Assembly: GCF_033449965.1 (NCBI RefSeq)
Contig: NZ_CP137761.1
Location: 1,612,001 to 1,676,000, forward strand
Reading direction: 5' to 3'
Source of the DNA: Bacillus sp. T3
GTDB lineage: Bacteria > Bacillota > Bacilli > Bacillales > Cytobacillaceae
Length of the DNA stretch: 64,000 nt
In this document: positions 1-9,527 of the stretch, in pieces
Layout of the letters: each line of letters begins with the position of its first letter
Position numbering within the stretch: position 1 is the first letter of the stretch
The notes under the pieces: generated by a model
Databases searched by the model: none
The model's input: the letters and a program-made list of their open reading frames with translations, nothing else
Told to the model about the DNA's origin: nothing
Translations under genes and position numbers: made by a program

Positions 1-212
1 TAGATTGAATTCTCGATGAGGGAATGATCTATGTTGTCAAAAGGAAATTCGGCACCTAAAGACTCAAGCTCACGAACAAGGTTACGGTATTCAATAATGG
101 AAATTTCATTTTGAATATAAACTCTCTTAGCAAAATCTAACAGTTCATTAACATCTTCTGTTTCATACTTCCGCAATTGGGAAAATTTTACTTTAAGTTC
201 GTGAACGTGCAT
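1..212 (-). CDS. yppF: YppF-like small protein (runs to window edge)
   Basis: Short protein of at least 70 residues, starting MHVHELKVKF behind a GAAGGAGG ribosome site. It is mostly helical and charged, with a central YETEDVNELLDFAK segment like the B. subtilis YppF family, whose function is unknown. The window ends two bases (TA) into the next codon, so the stop may be the next base; YppF proteins are about this long. It is divergent from yppG, the same pairing as in B. subtilis. No catalytic motif is visible. Confidence 0.7.
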   Translation of the reverse strand, partial: MHVHELKVKFSQLRKYETEDVNELLDFAKRVYIQNEISIIEYRNLVRELESLGAEFPFDNIDHSLIENSI

Positions 213-433
213 ATAAATTCCTCCTTCGTCGTTTTTACTATCGTAACATGGAAAAGTCTATTTTCACCATTTTTCAAATATTGAGATTTCAGACAATATT
301 CTTCAACGTTAGACAAAATGCCTCTTTGTTGAAAAAATCTAAAAATTATCGTAAATGTAAACATTTTCATTCTCACCATTTATGAATGATATACATAAAA
401 TGTCGTAGTGAAATTTGAGGAGGATGTTCGCCC

Positions 434-990
434 ATGTTTGGTCGAAAAAAAGAAATGCCTATTTTTTTTACCCGCCTGGGGGAAACCAACCAGAAGGCTA
501 CATGTACCCGTATTTTGAAGAATATCCAATAAGGCAGCAACCATCAACTCTATATTCATTCCCATACCCAGCAACTCAAGGTACGCAAAATTGGTATAAT
601 CACCCCATTTCCTATCCAATGCCTATGAACCCGTATCCAAACACAATCCAAAATAATATCAGTAGTAATAATGCATATGCAGGACATCCATATATGATGA
701 ATCAGGGATTAACCCAGACAGTCCTACAGAATCCGCTTCAGCCAAATGATGAGCCGTATCAGCCTTATTATCAGCAGCCAATGACGCCAAATATAAGCAT
801 GAATCAATATCCCAATCATGCACTTATTCCAAAGCAATCAGGCGGTATGGGTTCAATTATGAATTCATTTAAGTCCCAGGATGGATCGATGGATATTACC
901 AAGATGGTAAATACGGCTGGTCAAATGATGAGTGCAATAACACAGGTCAAATCGATGGTACAGGGACTTGGTGGAATATTAAAGGTGTAA
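434..990 (+). CDS. yppG: YppG-like Pro/Tyr/Gln-rich protein, frame interrupted near 469
   Basis: Low-complexity protein rich in Pro, Tyr, Gln, Asn and Met, with a conserved C-terminal block (GSIMNSFKSQDGSMDITKMV) typical of the YppG family, possibly a spore-coat-associated protein of unknown function. The ribosome site GAGGAGG at 417-423 points to ATG 434 (MFGRKKEMPIFF). That frame leaves the long ORF at an eight-T run (462-469), and one more T would join it to YPPGGNQPEGY. The alternative in-frame ATG at 424 abuts the ribosome site. I therefore read a one-base deletion, probably a sequencing error. It is divergent from yppF, and a terminator follows. Confidence 0.7.
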
Positions 991-1101
991 AAAACGTTTT
1001 GATTTTGGAATTTGTGATTGTCATAATTTCTTTAGCTCTGTTTTAAATTAGACGCTTTTGTCGAAAAGTTTTTACTTGTATATAGAAAGTAATGAAATGA
1101 A

Positions 1102-1135
1102 AAAGAGGCTGACATATAATGGTTAGCCTCTTTTT
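1102..1135 (+). terminator. Terminator after yppG
   Basis: Stem AAAGAGGCT / AGCCTCTTT with a 13-base loop, followed by a T run. Confidence 0.75.
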
Positions 1136-1157
1136 CATAAATTCAAAGAAAGTATGA

Positions 1158-1330
1158 AATTTTGATGGGTGACGAGCGTAAGGCGCCATCGGCTCGAGGT
1201 CACAAGCATGTCTAGCTTCAGCGGCTAGGGGCTCGGGGTCATAAGCCAATCCAGCCAGAAGGTCAAAAGCAACCTTCCGTCTGGCTCGTCTTGTGCTTGT
1301 CGCCGATAAACGGGCGCCTTGCGCTTTTCC
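1158..1330. repeat. Dispersed intergenic repeat, family B copy 1
   Basis: GC-rich non-coding block between the yppG terminator and hsp20, much less AT-rich than its surroundings. Segments such as GGCTCGGGGTCATAAGCCAA and GGCGCCTTGCGCTTTT reappear, partly inverted, near 33773-33893 and 42705-42868. The copies share the entry TTTTGATGGGTG and end in GCGCTTTTC. No ORF with a ribosome site lies inside. I infer a non-autonomous dispersed repeat. Confidence 0.65.
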
Positions 1331-1332
1331 AT

Positions 1333-1793
1333 TTAATCTTGATCAATAATGACTTTTTTTCCTCTTTTTTTAGGTATTCGTATTTGTAATAGTCCGTTAG
1401 TATAAGTTGCTTTTACTACCTGTTCATTAATAGGAAACGGTAGTGCGACTGTTCTACTGGAACGAGATAAAGACTGTCTTCTTCGAAGGGTTTTTCGACT
1501 TTCATCCTGTTCCGTTATCTCTTCAGAGTGATTAACCGTAATCGTTACTGAATTCCCCAATACATCTATTCCAATTTGCTCACGATTAACTCCTGGTAGT
1601 TCAGCGATGATAAGATGCTCTTGTTCATTTTCTGTCATTTCAAGTGCGAAAGATGAATGGGGAAAGGGGTTCTGAAAAATTCATCAATTGACTGAAGAAT
1701 ACCTTTTCTTTCTTGGAAAAATTGATTCATTTGTCTAATAATATCTCCGAATCGTTCATTGTTGTTGTGATCAATCGGATGTTTGGTAGACAT
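1333..1793 (-). CDS. Hsp20/alpha-crystallin small heat shock protein, frame interrupted near 1660
   Basis: The C-terminal two thirds (EQEHLIIAELPGVNREQIGI to RIPKKRGKKVIIDQD) is an alpha-crystallin domain with the ELPGV and IPKK motifs of Hsp20 holdases, which keep unfolded proteins soluble. The N-terminal part, MSTKHPIDHNNNERFGDIIR, begins at 1793 behind AGAGGAG and lies in another frame. One extra C in the CCCC run (G run 1659-1662 on the plus strand) joins it to HSSFALEMTENE, giving about 153 residues, normal for the family. The break looks like a homopolymer error. It sits divergently upstream of hcp. Confidence 0.8.
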
Positions 1794-1943
1794 GGTTTCT
1801 AGGCTCCTCTCATGTAAACATTTTCATGCAGTAGAAATAAGCATTTCTTTATACTTTGCTACCATTTTATGCATTTAACCTAAACGTGGTTCACCTTAGC
1901 TGGCATGGACTAATTTTGAACGTTTTTTGACTATTCGTTTAAG

Positions 1944-1959
1944 TGTGATTGAAATCACA
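1944..1959 (+). promoter_or_regulatory. Crp/Fnr-type box upstream of hcp
   Basis: Perfect dyad TGTGATTGAAATCACA, matching the TGTGA-N6-TCACA consensus of Bacillus Fnr-family sites. Its centre (1951.5) is 41.5 bp before a start point implied by the -10 TATGCT at 1981-1986, which is a class II activator position. Confidence 0.75.
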
Positions 1960-2022
1960 CTACTTTTTTCCAATCCCTAGTATGCTGAAAAGGTAAATAT
2001 AGTTCGAAGGTGAGGAATATAA

Positions 2023-3312
2023 ATGTTTTGTTACCAATGTGAACAAACTCCAACTGGCGGATGTACAGTTGTCGGAGTTTGCGGCAAGGATGAAACAATT
2101 GCAAGTTTACAAGATACGATTATTTTTGGATTAAAAGGAATTGCTGCTTATCGCACTCACGCAAATCAACTTGGTTATACAGATGCATTCGTTGATAAAA
2201 CAACTCAAGAAGCATTATACATGACTTTAACAAACTCAAACTTCAACGTTCAAGAACACATCAATATGGCGATGCAGGTTGGTCAAGCAGCTGTTCGTAT
2301 GATGGAAGTGTTGGATGAAGCACATACAAACCGTCTTGGAATTCCACAACCAATCCGTGTTTCACAAAACAAAATTGAAGGAAAAGCAATTGTTGTAACT
2401 GGCCACAATCTTTTTGCTCTTGAAGAATTATTAAAGCAAACAGAAGGTAAAGGCATCAATATTTATACTCACTCAGAAATGCTACCGGCACACGGATATC
2501 CAGCATTGAAAAAATACAGCCACTTAAAAGGAAATATTGGTAAAGCATGGTATGATCAACGCCGCTTATTTGAAAAGTTTAATGGTGCAATTTTAGCAAC
2601 TACAAACTGTGTAATGCCAATTAAGGGATCTTATGCTGACCGTATGTTCTCATACGAAGTGGCAGGATTAGAAAACGTAGAAAAAATCGTAAACGATGAT
2701 TTCTCACCACTAATTAACCGCGCATTAGAATTACCAGAGGCTAATATTGAGTCTGATGAAACATTATTAACTGGTTTCCACCATGAAACAGTTCTTGGCT
2801 TAGCTCCTGAAGTAATTGCTGCAGTTAAAGAAGGAAAAATTAAACGTTTCTTCGTTATTGCTGGTTGTGATGCACCAGGTAAAGGCGGAGATTACTATCG
2901 TGAATTAGCAACATCTTTACCACCAGAAACTGTTATTTTAACGACTTCCTGTGGTAAGTTCCGTTTCAACGATGTTGACTACGGAACTGTTCCAGGTACA
3001 GAAATTCCACGTTACATCGACTTAGGACAATGTAACAACTCAGGTTCAACTGTTAAGATTGCTCTTGCATTAGCAGACGCATTTGGCTGTTCTGTAAATG
3101 AGCTACCAGTAAGTATTGTATTATCTTGGTTTGAACAAAAGGCTGTAGCGATTCTATTAGGATTATTCAGCTTAGGAATTCAAGATATCCGCATTGGGCC
3201 TAAGCCACCAGAATTCATTTCTGAAGGTGTGTTAAATGTACTTGTTGATACATTTAACTTGAAGTTAATTGGCAATGCTCAAGAAGACATGGAAGCAATG
3301 CTTAACGCTTAA
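2023..3312 (+). CDS. hcp: Hybrid cluster protein (hydroxylamine reductase / NO-linked)
   Basis: Hcp holds a 4Fe cubane and a hybrid 4Fe-2S-2O cluster. It reduces hydroxylamine in vitro and is linked to nitrosative stress and anaerobic growth. The N-terminal cluster cysteines are C3, C6, C14 and C20 (MFCYQCEQTPTGGCTVVGVC). Later cysteines in TTNCVMP, AGCDAPGKG, TTSCGKFRF and DLGQCNN fit the hybrid cluster. At 429 residues it is the short form, lacking part of the helical domain of the longest Hcp class. The start is fixed by the ribosome site GAAGGTGAGG. It is monocistronic, with a perfect Crp/Fnr box upstream and a terminator downstream, and converges on a Crp/Fnr regulator gene. Confidence 0.95.
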   Translation: MFCYQCEQTPTGGCTVVGVCGKDETIASLQDTIIFGLKGIAAYRTHANQLGYTDAFVDKTTQEALYMTLTNSNFNVQEHINMAMQVGQAAVRMMEVLDEAHTNRLGIPQPIRVSQNKIEGKAIVVTGHNLFALEELLKQTEGKGINIYTHSEMLPAHGYPALKKYSHLKGNIGKAWYDQRRLFEKFNGAILATTNCVMPIKGSYADRMFSYEVAGLENVEKIVNDDFSPLINRALELPEANIESDETLLTGFHHETVLGLAPEVIAAVKEGKIKRFFVIAGCDAPGKGGDYYRELATSLPPETVILTTSCGKFRFNDVDYGTVPGTEIPRYIDLGQCNNSGSTVKIALALADAFGCSVNELPVSIVLSWFEQKAVAILLGLFSLGIQDIRIGPKPPEFISEGVLNVLVDTFNLKLIGNAQEDMEAMLNA

Positions 3313-3338
3313 TTCAATATATTTTCAAGTTTTTAAAC

Positions 3339-3372
3339 AACCGCGCTGACCTCTCTGCGGTTGTTTTTTTTT
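3339..3372 (+). terminator. Terminator after hcp
   Basis: AACCGC / GCGGTT stem followed by a long T run. Confidence 0.8.
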
Positions 3373-3403
3373 GGCTCTATTAAATTTGTCTGTTGATTTC
3401 CGC
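3373..3403. repeat. Family A repeat fragment
   Basis: GGCTCTATTAAATTTGTCTG followed by TTGATTTCCGC is the same as the left end of the family A elements at 36782 and 62289. Only this end is present. Confidence 0.55.
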
Positions 3404-3421
3404 TTTAATTAAACCATAAAA

Positions 3422-3449
3422 AAACACTAGCGTTTGGTCGCTAGTGTTT
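3422..3449. terminator. Bidirectional terminator between hcp and the Crp/Fnr gene
   Basis: Eleven-base perfect stem AAACACTAGCG / CGCTAGTGTTT with A/T-rich tails. It lies directly after the stop of the minus-strand regulator gene. Confidence 0.75.
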
Positions 3450-3454
3450 GCTTT

Positions 3455-4147
3455 TTAAAATATTTCATCTAATAGAGCATCTGTATCTAGTATCATGTCT
3501 CCATTTTCGGTTACTTCGATTAATCCTTCTTTTTTCATTTTTGTTAGGGTACGGCTAACTGTTTCTCTTGTTGTGCCTATCATATTTGCAAGGTCTTTAT
3601 TTGTAAATTCTGATTTAAGTAATACGGTACCGTCCTCAAGCTCTGTTCCGTAATTATCGGAAAGACGGACGAGCAATTTAATAATTTGTTCATACGTATT
3701 GTTCAATATCTGTTCTTCAAGCCGATTTTGAAGGTCGATTATTTTTTCACCTAGAACTTTAAAAACCTTAATGCATAAATGTGGATTATCAATTAGCACT
3801 TTTTCAAAATGATCAATCGGAACGACAACAAGCTTGGCATTATCGATAATTTCAGCAAACGCTGGATATTCTCCCTTTCGGAAAAAGCCGACATGAGGAA
3901 ACATATCGCCTGCTTTAGCAATCGATACAATCTGTTCTCTCCCGCTAGAATCACTTTTATAAATCTTTACTTTGCCTTCGGAAATAAAATAAACATTCGT
4001 AAGCGGGTCACCCTGTAAAAAAACGTGGCTATTTTTCTTTAAATCACGTGCAATCGATATTTCTACAATTTTGAAGATTTCTTGGTCATCTAAATCTCTA
4101 AAAAGAGAGAATTGGGATAGGACAGATTTAATTTGTTCTTTTCTCAT
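3455..4147 (-). CDS. Crp/Fnr-family transcription regulator without Fe-S cysteines
   Basis: A 230-residue protein with an N-terminal cyclic-nucleotide-binding fold (about 1-120), a dimer helix (about 125-160) and a C-terminal winged helix. The recognition helix GTTRETVSRTL carries the E..SR contacts used for TGTGA/TTGAT half-sites. It has one cysteine (C125) and lacks the C-terminal cysteine cluster of B. subtilis Fnr, so oxygen sensing by that cluster is not expected; a haem- or NO-sensing role as in DNR/NNR proteins is only inference. The start ATG 4147 follows a GAGGTG ribosome site; the frame stays open upstream but lacks a ribosome site. Its neighbours hcp, norZ and cba carry matching boxes. 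Confidence 0.85.
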   Translation of the reverse strand: MRKEQIKSVLSQFSLFRDLDDQEIFKIVEISIARDLKKNSHVFLQGDPLTNVYFISEGKVKIYKSDSSGREQIVSIAKAGDMFPHVGFFRKGEYPAFAEIIDNAKLVVVPIDHFEKVLIDNPHLCIKVFKVLGEKIIDLQNRLEEQILNNTYEQIIKLLVRLSDNYGTELEDGTVLLKSEFTNKDLANMIGTTRETVSRTLTKMKKEGLIEVTENGDMILDTDALLDEIF

Positions 4148-4173
4148 AAAAAGCACCTCAGTAATGAAACCTT

Positions 4174-4207
4174 TTCTCATTTTTATTTTAACAAATAAAA
4201 ATGAGAA
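4174..4207. repeat. Perfect 15-bp inverted repeat upstream of the Crp/Fnr gene
   Basis: TTCTCATTTTTATTT and AAATAAAAATGAGAA separated by TAAC, 27 bp upstream of the regulator's start codon and between it and mrfA. It could be an operator or an mRNA leader hairpin. The T tract needed for termination is weak. Confidence 0.6.
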
Positions 4208-4346
4208 GTCATCATTTTTAAATAAAAAACAATTTGATTCTATGTTGTCCTCGATGTTTGGTTGAAACTGGATTAAAGAAAAGTTTTGTTGTTCTCTTTT
4301 TTTGCGAACGTTTATTCGATAAAATAAAGATATCGAGGTGAGTTCG

Positions 4347-6623
4347 TTGAAAGTGAGAAAAAATCTACAAGATTTCATATCTCTATTAAATGAAAAACAA
4401 GAATTTAAAAATAATATTGAACACTGGCATACGATTGAAGCAAAAGACGCAAAGACTGTACCGTTTCCAGTAAGCCTTAAATCAGAATTAATCCGTGCAC
4501 TCGAACAACGGGGCATTAACCAATTATATACGCACCAGGGGTCTGCTTATGAAGCCGTTATGAATAAGAAAAGTATCGTTGCCGTTACGCCAACGGCTTC
4601 AGGCAAAACATTATGCTACAATCTCCCTGTGCTGCAAACATTATTAGATGAACCTGGGACAAGAGCGCTGTATATGTTTCCGACAAAAGCACTAGCACAG
4701 GACCAAAAAAGCGAGCTTAATGAATTAATCCAGGATGGTGATTTGGATCTAAATTGTTACACCTATGATGGAGATACAGCAGCAAACATTCGTCAAAAGG
4801 TTCGACGTGCTGGTCATATTGTCATCACCAATCCCGATATGCTGCATTCTGCGATACTTCCCCATCATACGAAATGGGTGTCACTTTTTGAGAATCTGAA
4901 ATATATCGTCATTGATGAACTGCATATTTATCGTGGTGTGTTCGGCAGTCATGTCGCTAATGTGTTAAGAAGATTACGTCGGATTTGTCAATATTATGGG
5001 AGTGATCCAGTTTTTATTTGTACGTCCGCAACGATTGCGAATCCATTGGAATTGGCTGAGCGATTAACTGAGAAAAAGATGACGTTGATTGATAATAACG
5101 GGGCTCCAAGCGGCCGAAAGCATTTTCTTTTTATAATCCACCGGTTGTGAACAAGCCGCTGAATATTAGAAGAAGTGCCACACTTGAGGCAAGAAGGCTT
5201 GCCTGGGAATTGTTAAAGAATAAAATTCAAACGATTGTGTTCGCAAGAAGTCGAGTCCGTGTGGAAATTATACTAACCTATTTAAAAGAGCTCGTTAAAT
5301 ATCAATTAGGGCCAAAGTCAATTAGAGGCTACCGTGGTGGATATTTGCCAACAGAGAGGCGTGAAATTGAAAAGGGACTGCGTAATGGGGACATATATGG
5401 TGTTGTCAGTACGAATGCACTCGAGCTTGGCGTTGATATCGGGCAGCTTCAGGTTTGTATTATGACGGGATACCCAGGGTCTATCGCAAGTGCCTGGCAG
5501 CAAGCAGGAAGGGCTGGTCGACGCCACGATGAGTCTTTAGTTATTTTAGTAGCAAGCTCAAGTCCGTTAGATCAGTACGTAATCGGACACCCTGATTATT
5601 TCTTTGAAAGAAGCCCGGAGACAGCTCGAATCAATCCAGATAATTTAATTATTTTAATTGACCACATGAAATGTGCCGCCTATGAGCTCCCCTTTAAACA
5701 AGGAGATTCTTTTGGAACAGTTGAAACAGAAGAGTTGCTCGAATATTTGACTGAAGAAAGAGTTCTATATCAAAACGGTGATAAATGGTATTGGATGAAT
5801 GACTCTTTCCCAGCCCATAACATAAGCCTTAGATCTGCTTCTCAGGAAAACATTGTGATTATCGATCAAACAGAAGTAGGGAAGGCAAGGGTAATTGGAG
5901 AAATGGACAGATTTTCAGCGATGACATTGCTCCATGAGGAGGCAATCTACTTACATCAGGGGAGTCAATTTCAGGTAGAAACTTTAGACTGGGATGAAAA
6001 AAAAGCCTATGTTCGCGAGGTAGATGTTGATTATTTTACAGATGCCAATTTAGCTGTTTCGTTAAAGGTATTAGATATAGATAAAGAACGTACCTGGAAA
6101 TGCATGGCAGCTAGGTTACGGAGATGTCAGCGTAAATGCGATGGCGACGATATTTAAAAAAATAAAATTTGAAACTCATGAAAATATCGGATCAGGGCCG
6201 ATTCATCTTCCAGAGGAAGAATTGCATACAAGTGCAGCATGGCTGTCGCTTTCGAAAGAGCTAAGCCAATTAAGTGAGGAGCGACTCGAGCAAGGCTTAA
6301 TTGGTACTGCTCATGCACTAAAATCCATTGTTCCCTTATTTGTTATGTGTGACCCTCAAGATGTCCATGTCGTCCCGCAGGTAAAGGCAGCGCATAATGA
6401 AAAACCAACGATTTTCTTTTATGATCGGTATCCAGGTGGAATTGGCTTAAGTGAAAAAATATATAGTGGAATCGAAATGGTTTTATCAGAGACACAAACG
6501 ATGATTAAGAGATGTCATTGTGAGCATGGGTGCCCGTCTTGTATTGGAACGGATACACAATCATTGTCAACCAAAAGTGATGTATTGAAAATTTTGCGGC
6601 TCTTTTTATCTGAATCAGTTTAG
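4347..6623 (+). CDS. mrfA: MrfA/YprA DEAD-box repair helicase, frame interrupted twice
   Basis: Superfamily 2 helicase that, with MrfB, removes mitomycin C lesions in B. subtilis. The motifs are in order: Walker A TPTASGKT, IDELH box, TSATIANP, QQAGRAGRR and a C-terminal metal-binding region CHCEHGCPSCIGT (DUF1998). TTG 4347 sits well behind GAGGTGA. The frame breaks at 5128-5132, where one missing T would restore FYNPPVVNKPL. It breaks again at 6093-6097, where removing T from CCTGG gives TGNAWQLGYGDVSVNAMATI, in line with YprA. Restored length is about 758 residues, near the B. subtilis protein. I judge both as sequencing errors. mrfB follows 14 bases later. Confidence 0.92.
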
Positions 6624-6637
6624 TGGGAGGATAGGCT

Positions 6638-7904
6638 ATGTCACTAAAAAAGAAATTAAATCGCCTCAAGCCGCATTTAAGTGTAAACGGTAATAGTAAT
6701 AAAAAAGAAGAACCGCCAACGGAAGGATCGGTTGAGATTCCTTTCCTTGAGGAATGGAGCAGAGCAGGAGTAGAACCTTATTATTTTGATCAGCAATACT
6801 GTTTGATTCGTGAGGTCACTTACCCTTTAAGCTATCAACATGGCAAATATCAATTTCGGGAATTATTGAATATTATTAAGCTTTGGAACGAAATGGATGT
6901 ACAGCATCCCTTATCTGCAGCAGGTCACAAACCTGGAAGAATTATTTTTCTTTGATACAGAAACAACGGGTTTAGGCGGAGGAACTGGAAATACAATCTT
7001 TTTACTTGGACACGCCAAAGTGTCGGAATCTCATGTCACGGTAAAACAGCACATTCTCCCCAATCCAGGTGCTGAAATCCCGCTATATCAAAGCTTTTTA
7101 GAGAGTGTCGATTATAAAACGCTTGTGACCTATAATGGTAAAGCCTTTGATTGGCCCCAAGTTAAGACGAGGCACACGCTCATTCGTGAGCACGTGCCAA
7201 AGCTTCCGGCCTTTGGTCATTTTGATTTATTTCATGCAGCAAGGAGAATGTGGAAGCACCGATTGGAGAGGCTGAAACTTTCAATTGTTGAAAAAGAGGT
7301 ACTAGAATTTGAGCGAAAAGATGATATTCCGGGATTTTTAGCACCGATGATATATTTCGACTTTGTTGAAAGACACAACCCAGAAGGTCTATTAGGGGTC
7401 ATCAAACACAATGAAATGGATATATTATCATTAATTACTTTATATATTCACCTTTCTTATCAGTTGCTAAGGCTTGATGAGCACCAAACCGTAACAGAAA
7501 CTTATGAAGTAGGGCGGTGGTATGCTGCTCTGGGCCATTCTGCACAAGCAAAAGAGACATTTACCAAACTGCTTCATCATGAAACAAACAAGGAATCTAT
7601 TAAGACGATGCATGCATTAGCGCTTGAATTCAAAAAAGAAAAAGAATGGACTAAGGCGGCAGAGCTTTGGGAAAGGGTAGCGGCTGGGGAAGCATCAGCA
7701 TTGAAAGCTTCGGCCTGTATTGAGTTAGCTAAGATTTATGAGCACCGGTTGCGAAACCTCGAGTTAGCTATAACATACTGCGAGCAAGCTCTAGTTGAGA
7801 TTAGTGAAACTAGAAGTGATAAGAATGAGGGTAACTTATTAGAAATCGAGAAACGCTTGCTACGATTGACCCAAAAACGAGCGAAAGAAAACCGAACTTT
7901 ATAA
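6638..7904 (+). CDS. mrfB: MrfB/YprB exonuclease with TPR-like tail, frame interrupted near 6934
   Basis: Predicted RNase H-fold 3'-5' exonuclease acting with MrfA in mitomycin repair. The DEDD catalytic motif FFFDTETTGLGG is at about residue 105, followed by exonuclease blocks (TYNGKAFDWPQ, HNEMDILSL) and a C-terminal helical region resembling TPR repeats. The start ATG has a GGGAGG ribosome site. The first 98 residues lie in another frame; removing T from the CCTGG at 6932-6936 reads GHKPEELFFFDTETTG across the break. Restored length is about 421 residues, near the B. subtilis protein. It is transcribed with mrfA. Confidence 0.9.
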
Positions 7905-8041
7905 CCAAAGTTCCACTCCTTTTTGTAACAAAAAATTCATAAAATTAATCCTAATTACCATATTGTAAGATGATGTTTACCGTTGTAAAATGTAGTCTTG
8001 TATGGAATTGTTCCATTGAAAATCTTTTTGGAGCTGGTAAA

Positions 8042-8137
8042 GTGTATAAAGCGGTTTTATTTTTGTTTTTTGCTGTTGTTTGCTTAACTGCCATTTTGTT
8101 TACAAGTTTGAAAGACAGTTTTTATAGTATGCTCTAA
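8042..8137 (+). CDS. Possible 31-residue membrane micropeptide
   Basis: GTG start nine bases after a GGAG, then a hydrophobic stretch (AVLFLFFAVVCLTAILF) and a short polar tail, ending at TAA. I do not recognise it. The ribosome site and single-pass shape support it, but its length gives little statistical weight. It is the only coding candidate in the 400-bp gap between mrfB and cotD. Confidence 0.3.
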   Translation: MYKAVLFLFFAVVCLTAILFTSLKDSFYSML

Positions 8138-8242
8138 TATCTAGACATAAAGAATTTGATTAGGTCTTTCTCAATGGTCTTTACTATTGGGATTTTAGAA
8201 AGTTTTTAGCCTAATCTTTTATAAATAGGTATTTTCATTAGT

Positions 8243-8270
8243 ACAAGATACCCTCCTTTGACATAGGCTA
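8243..8270 (+). promoter_or_regulatory. Sigma-K-type promoter of cotD
   Basis: AC at 8243-8244, a 17-base gap, then CATAGGCTA, an exact match to the sigma-K pattern AC-N17-CATANNNTA. This fits late mother-cell expression of a coat gene. Confidence 0.65.
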
Positions 8271-8309
8271 TTAATGTAAAGAGAGTCAAAAGAGAAAGGA
8301 GGATCTTGT

Positions 8310-8632
8310 ATGCATCCTATGCACCCTATGCACCCTATGCACTGTCAATGTCCAACATGTGTGTTACCTGCAATTGTCCATCCAACTAAATGTTGTGTAA
8401 ATCATACTTGTCAAAACTATGTGGTACCACACATTCATCCACAACATACAACTACTGTTAATCATGAGTTCTTTGCACATCAACATTATTACCCACAAAC
8501 TCAATCAGTAGTGAATGAGGTTACTCACCAACATTTCAATGCTGGTCCTGGCCCAGTTCCTGGAGGATTCCCTGGCCCGTTCCCTGGAGCAGCTCCTGGG
8601 GATTTCCTGGCCCTAGACCATTCTTTCGATAA
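8310..8632 (+). CDS. cotD: CotD-type inner spore coat protein, C-terminus frameshifted
   Basis: His/Pro/Cys-rich spore coat protein starting with a direct MHP repeat (MHPMHPMHPMHCQCPTC). It has cysteine pairs in the first 35 residues and a Gly-Pro-rich tail, as in CotD. The start follows AAAGGAGGA. The ORF as read ends LALDHSFDNN, but one more G in the GGGG run (8598-8601) gives PGGFPGPRPFFR and a stop at 8630-8632, a far more natural CotD ending. A sigma-K-type promoter lies 40 bp upstream and a strong terminator follows. It sits between mrfB and ypsA, as in B. subtilis. Confidence 0.85.
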
Positions 8633-8644
8633 TAACTGATTAAA

Positions 8645-8680
8645 AACAAGGGCTTCACATACAAGAAGCCCTTGTTTTGT
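8645..8680 (+). terminator. Terminator after cotD
   Basis: Twelve-base stem AACAAGGGCTTC / GAAGCCCTTGTT, then T-rich sequence. Confidence 0.8.
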
Positions 8681-8775
8681 TTCGTTTTCTAGCCTAAAAT
8701 GAAATAAATATCATTTAGCATGCATACATATGGCATAGATATTCAAAAGTAGAAGAAAAAGGAGATATAATACGA

Positions 8776-9330
8776 GTGGTAAAGGTTGCTGCAGTATCTG
8801 GCTATAAACCGTTTGAGTTGGGTCTTTTTCAGCACAACCATCCTTCTATAGGTTTTATTAAATTAGCTCTGCGAAAGCACCTTATTCAGCTTTTGGATGA
8901 AGGTCTTGAGTGGGTCATTATTAGTGGACAGCTTGGTGCAGAGCTTTGGGCGGCTGAAGTGGTCTTTGACCTGCAGCTCGAATATCCAGCACTCCAGCTC
9001 GGAGTGATAACTCCTTTTTTAAACCAAGAAGAAAGCTGGAATGAACAAAATAAGGAATTATACGAATCTGTTATCGTTCAAGCAGATTTTGTTGATTCGA
9101 TTACCAAAAAAAATTATAAAGGACCATGGCAATTTCGCTTGAAGAATCAGTTTTTTATTGAAAAGAGCGATGCGCTTATTCTATTTTACGATCAAGAAAA
9201 AGAGGGCGGACCTAAATATTTATTCGAAGCAGCTCAGAAATATAAAGAAACACATGACTATGATGTTCATTTAATTGGATTTTATGATTTACAAATACTC
9301 GTTGAAGAAACCCAACAGGATCAATTTTAA
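8776..9330 (+). CDS. ypsA: YpsA, DUF1273 SLOG-fold protein
   Basis: A 184-residue protein of the YpsA/DUF1273 family, with a Rossmann-like SLOG fold related to nucleotide-binding DprA/LOG proteins. In B. subtilis YpsA affects cell division. Family motifs seen are AVSGYKPFELG near the N-terminus and ISGQLGAELWAAEV, where the glycine-rich loop lies. The GTG start has a GGAGAT ribosome site. It is followed by gpsB, a division regulator, the same order as in B. subtilis, which supports a shared division role. No membrane segment is seen. Confidence 0.93.
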   Translation: MVKVAAVSGYKPFELGLFQHNHPSIGFIKLALRKHLIQLLDEGLEWVIISGQLGAELWAAEVVFDLQLEYPALQLGVITPFLNQEESWNEQNKELYESVIVQADFVDSITKKNYKGPWQFRLKNQFFIEKSDALILFYDQEKEGGPKYLFEAAQKYKETHDYDVHLIGFYDLQILVEETQQDQF

Positions 9331-9350
9331 ATATTTGTGAATGAATGTTG

Positions 9351-9456
9351 TTTGATTATTGGGCAATCTGTTGATTGGAGCGGAAGGTGCGAGACTCCCC
9401 GCGGAAAGCGAGCACCTGGAGCGGAAATCAACAGGTGAAGTAGGCTAATAATCAAA
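9351..9456. repeat. Family A dispersed repeat, copy with outer inverted ends
   Basis: Nested palindromes: outer TTTGATTATT / AATAATCAAA, inner TGTTGATT / AATCAACA, and a GC-rich core GGAGCGGAAGGTGCGAGACT...GAGCACCTGGAGCGG. The core matches the elements at 33652, 57798 and 62289. It could fold into one long hairpin and act as a terminator for ypsA. Confidence 0.65.
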
Positions 9457-9527
9457 GAAAAATTGACAAAACTACATATTTTTGGAACAATATAATGTGA
9501 TGATAGGGGATACTTGAGGTGAATGCT

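Noticed and set aside
1043..1249. Minus-strand ORF of 68 codons
   Set aside because: It lies across the yppG terminator and the family B repeat, and similar translated repeats occur elsewhere.
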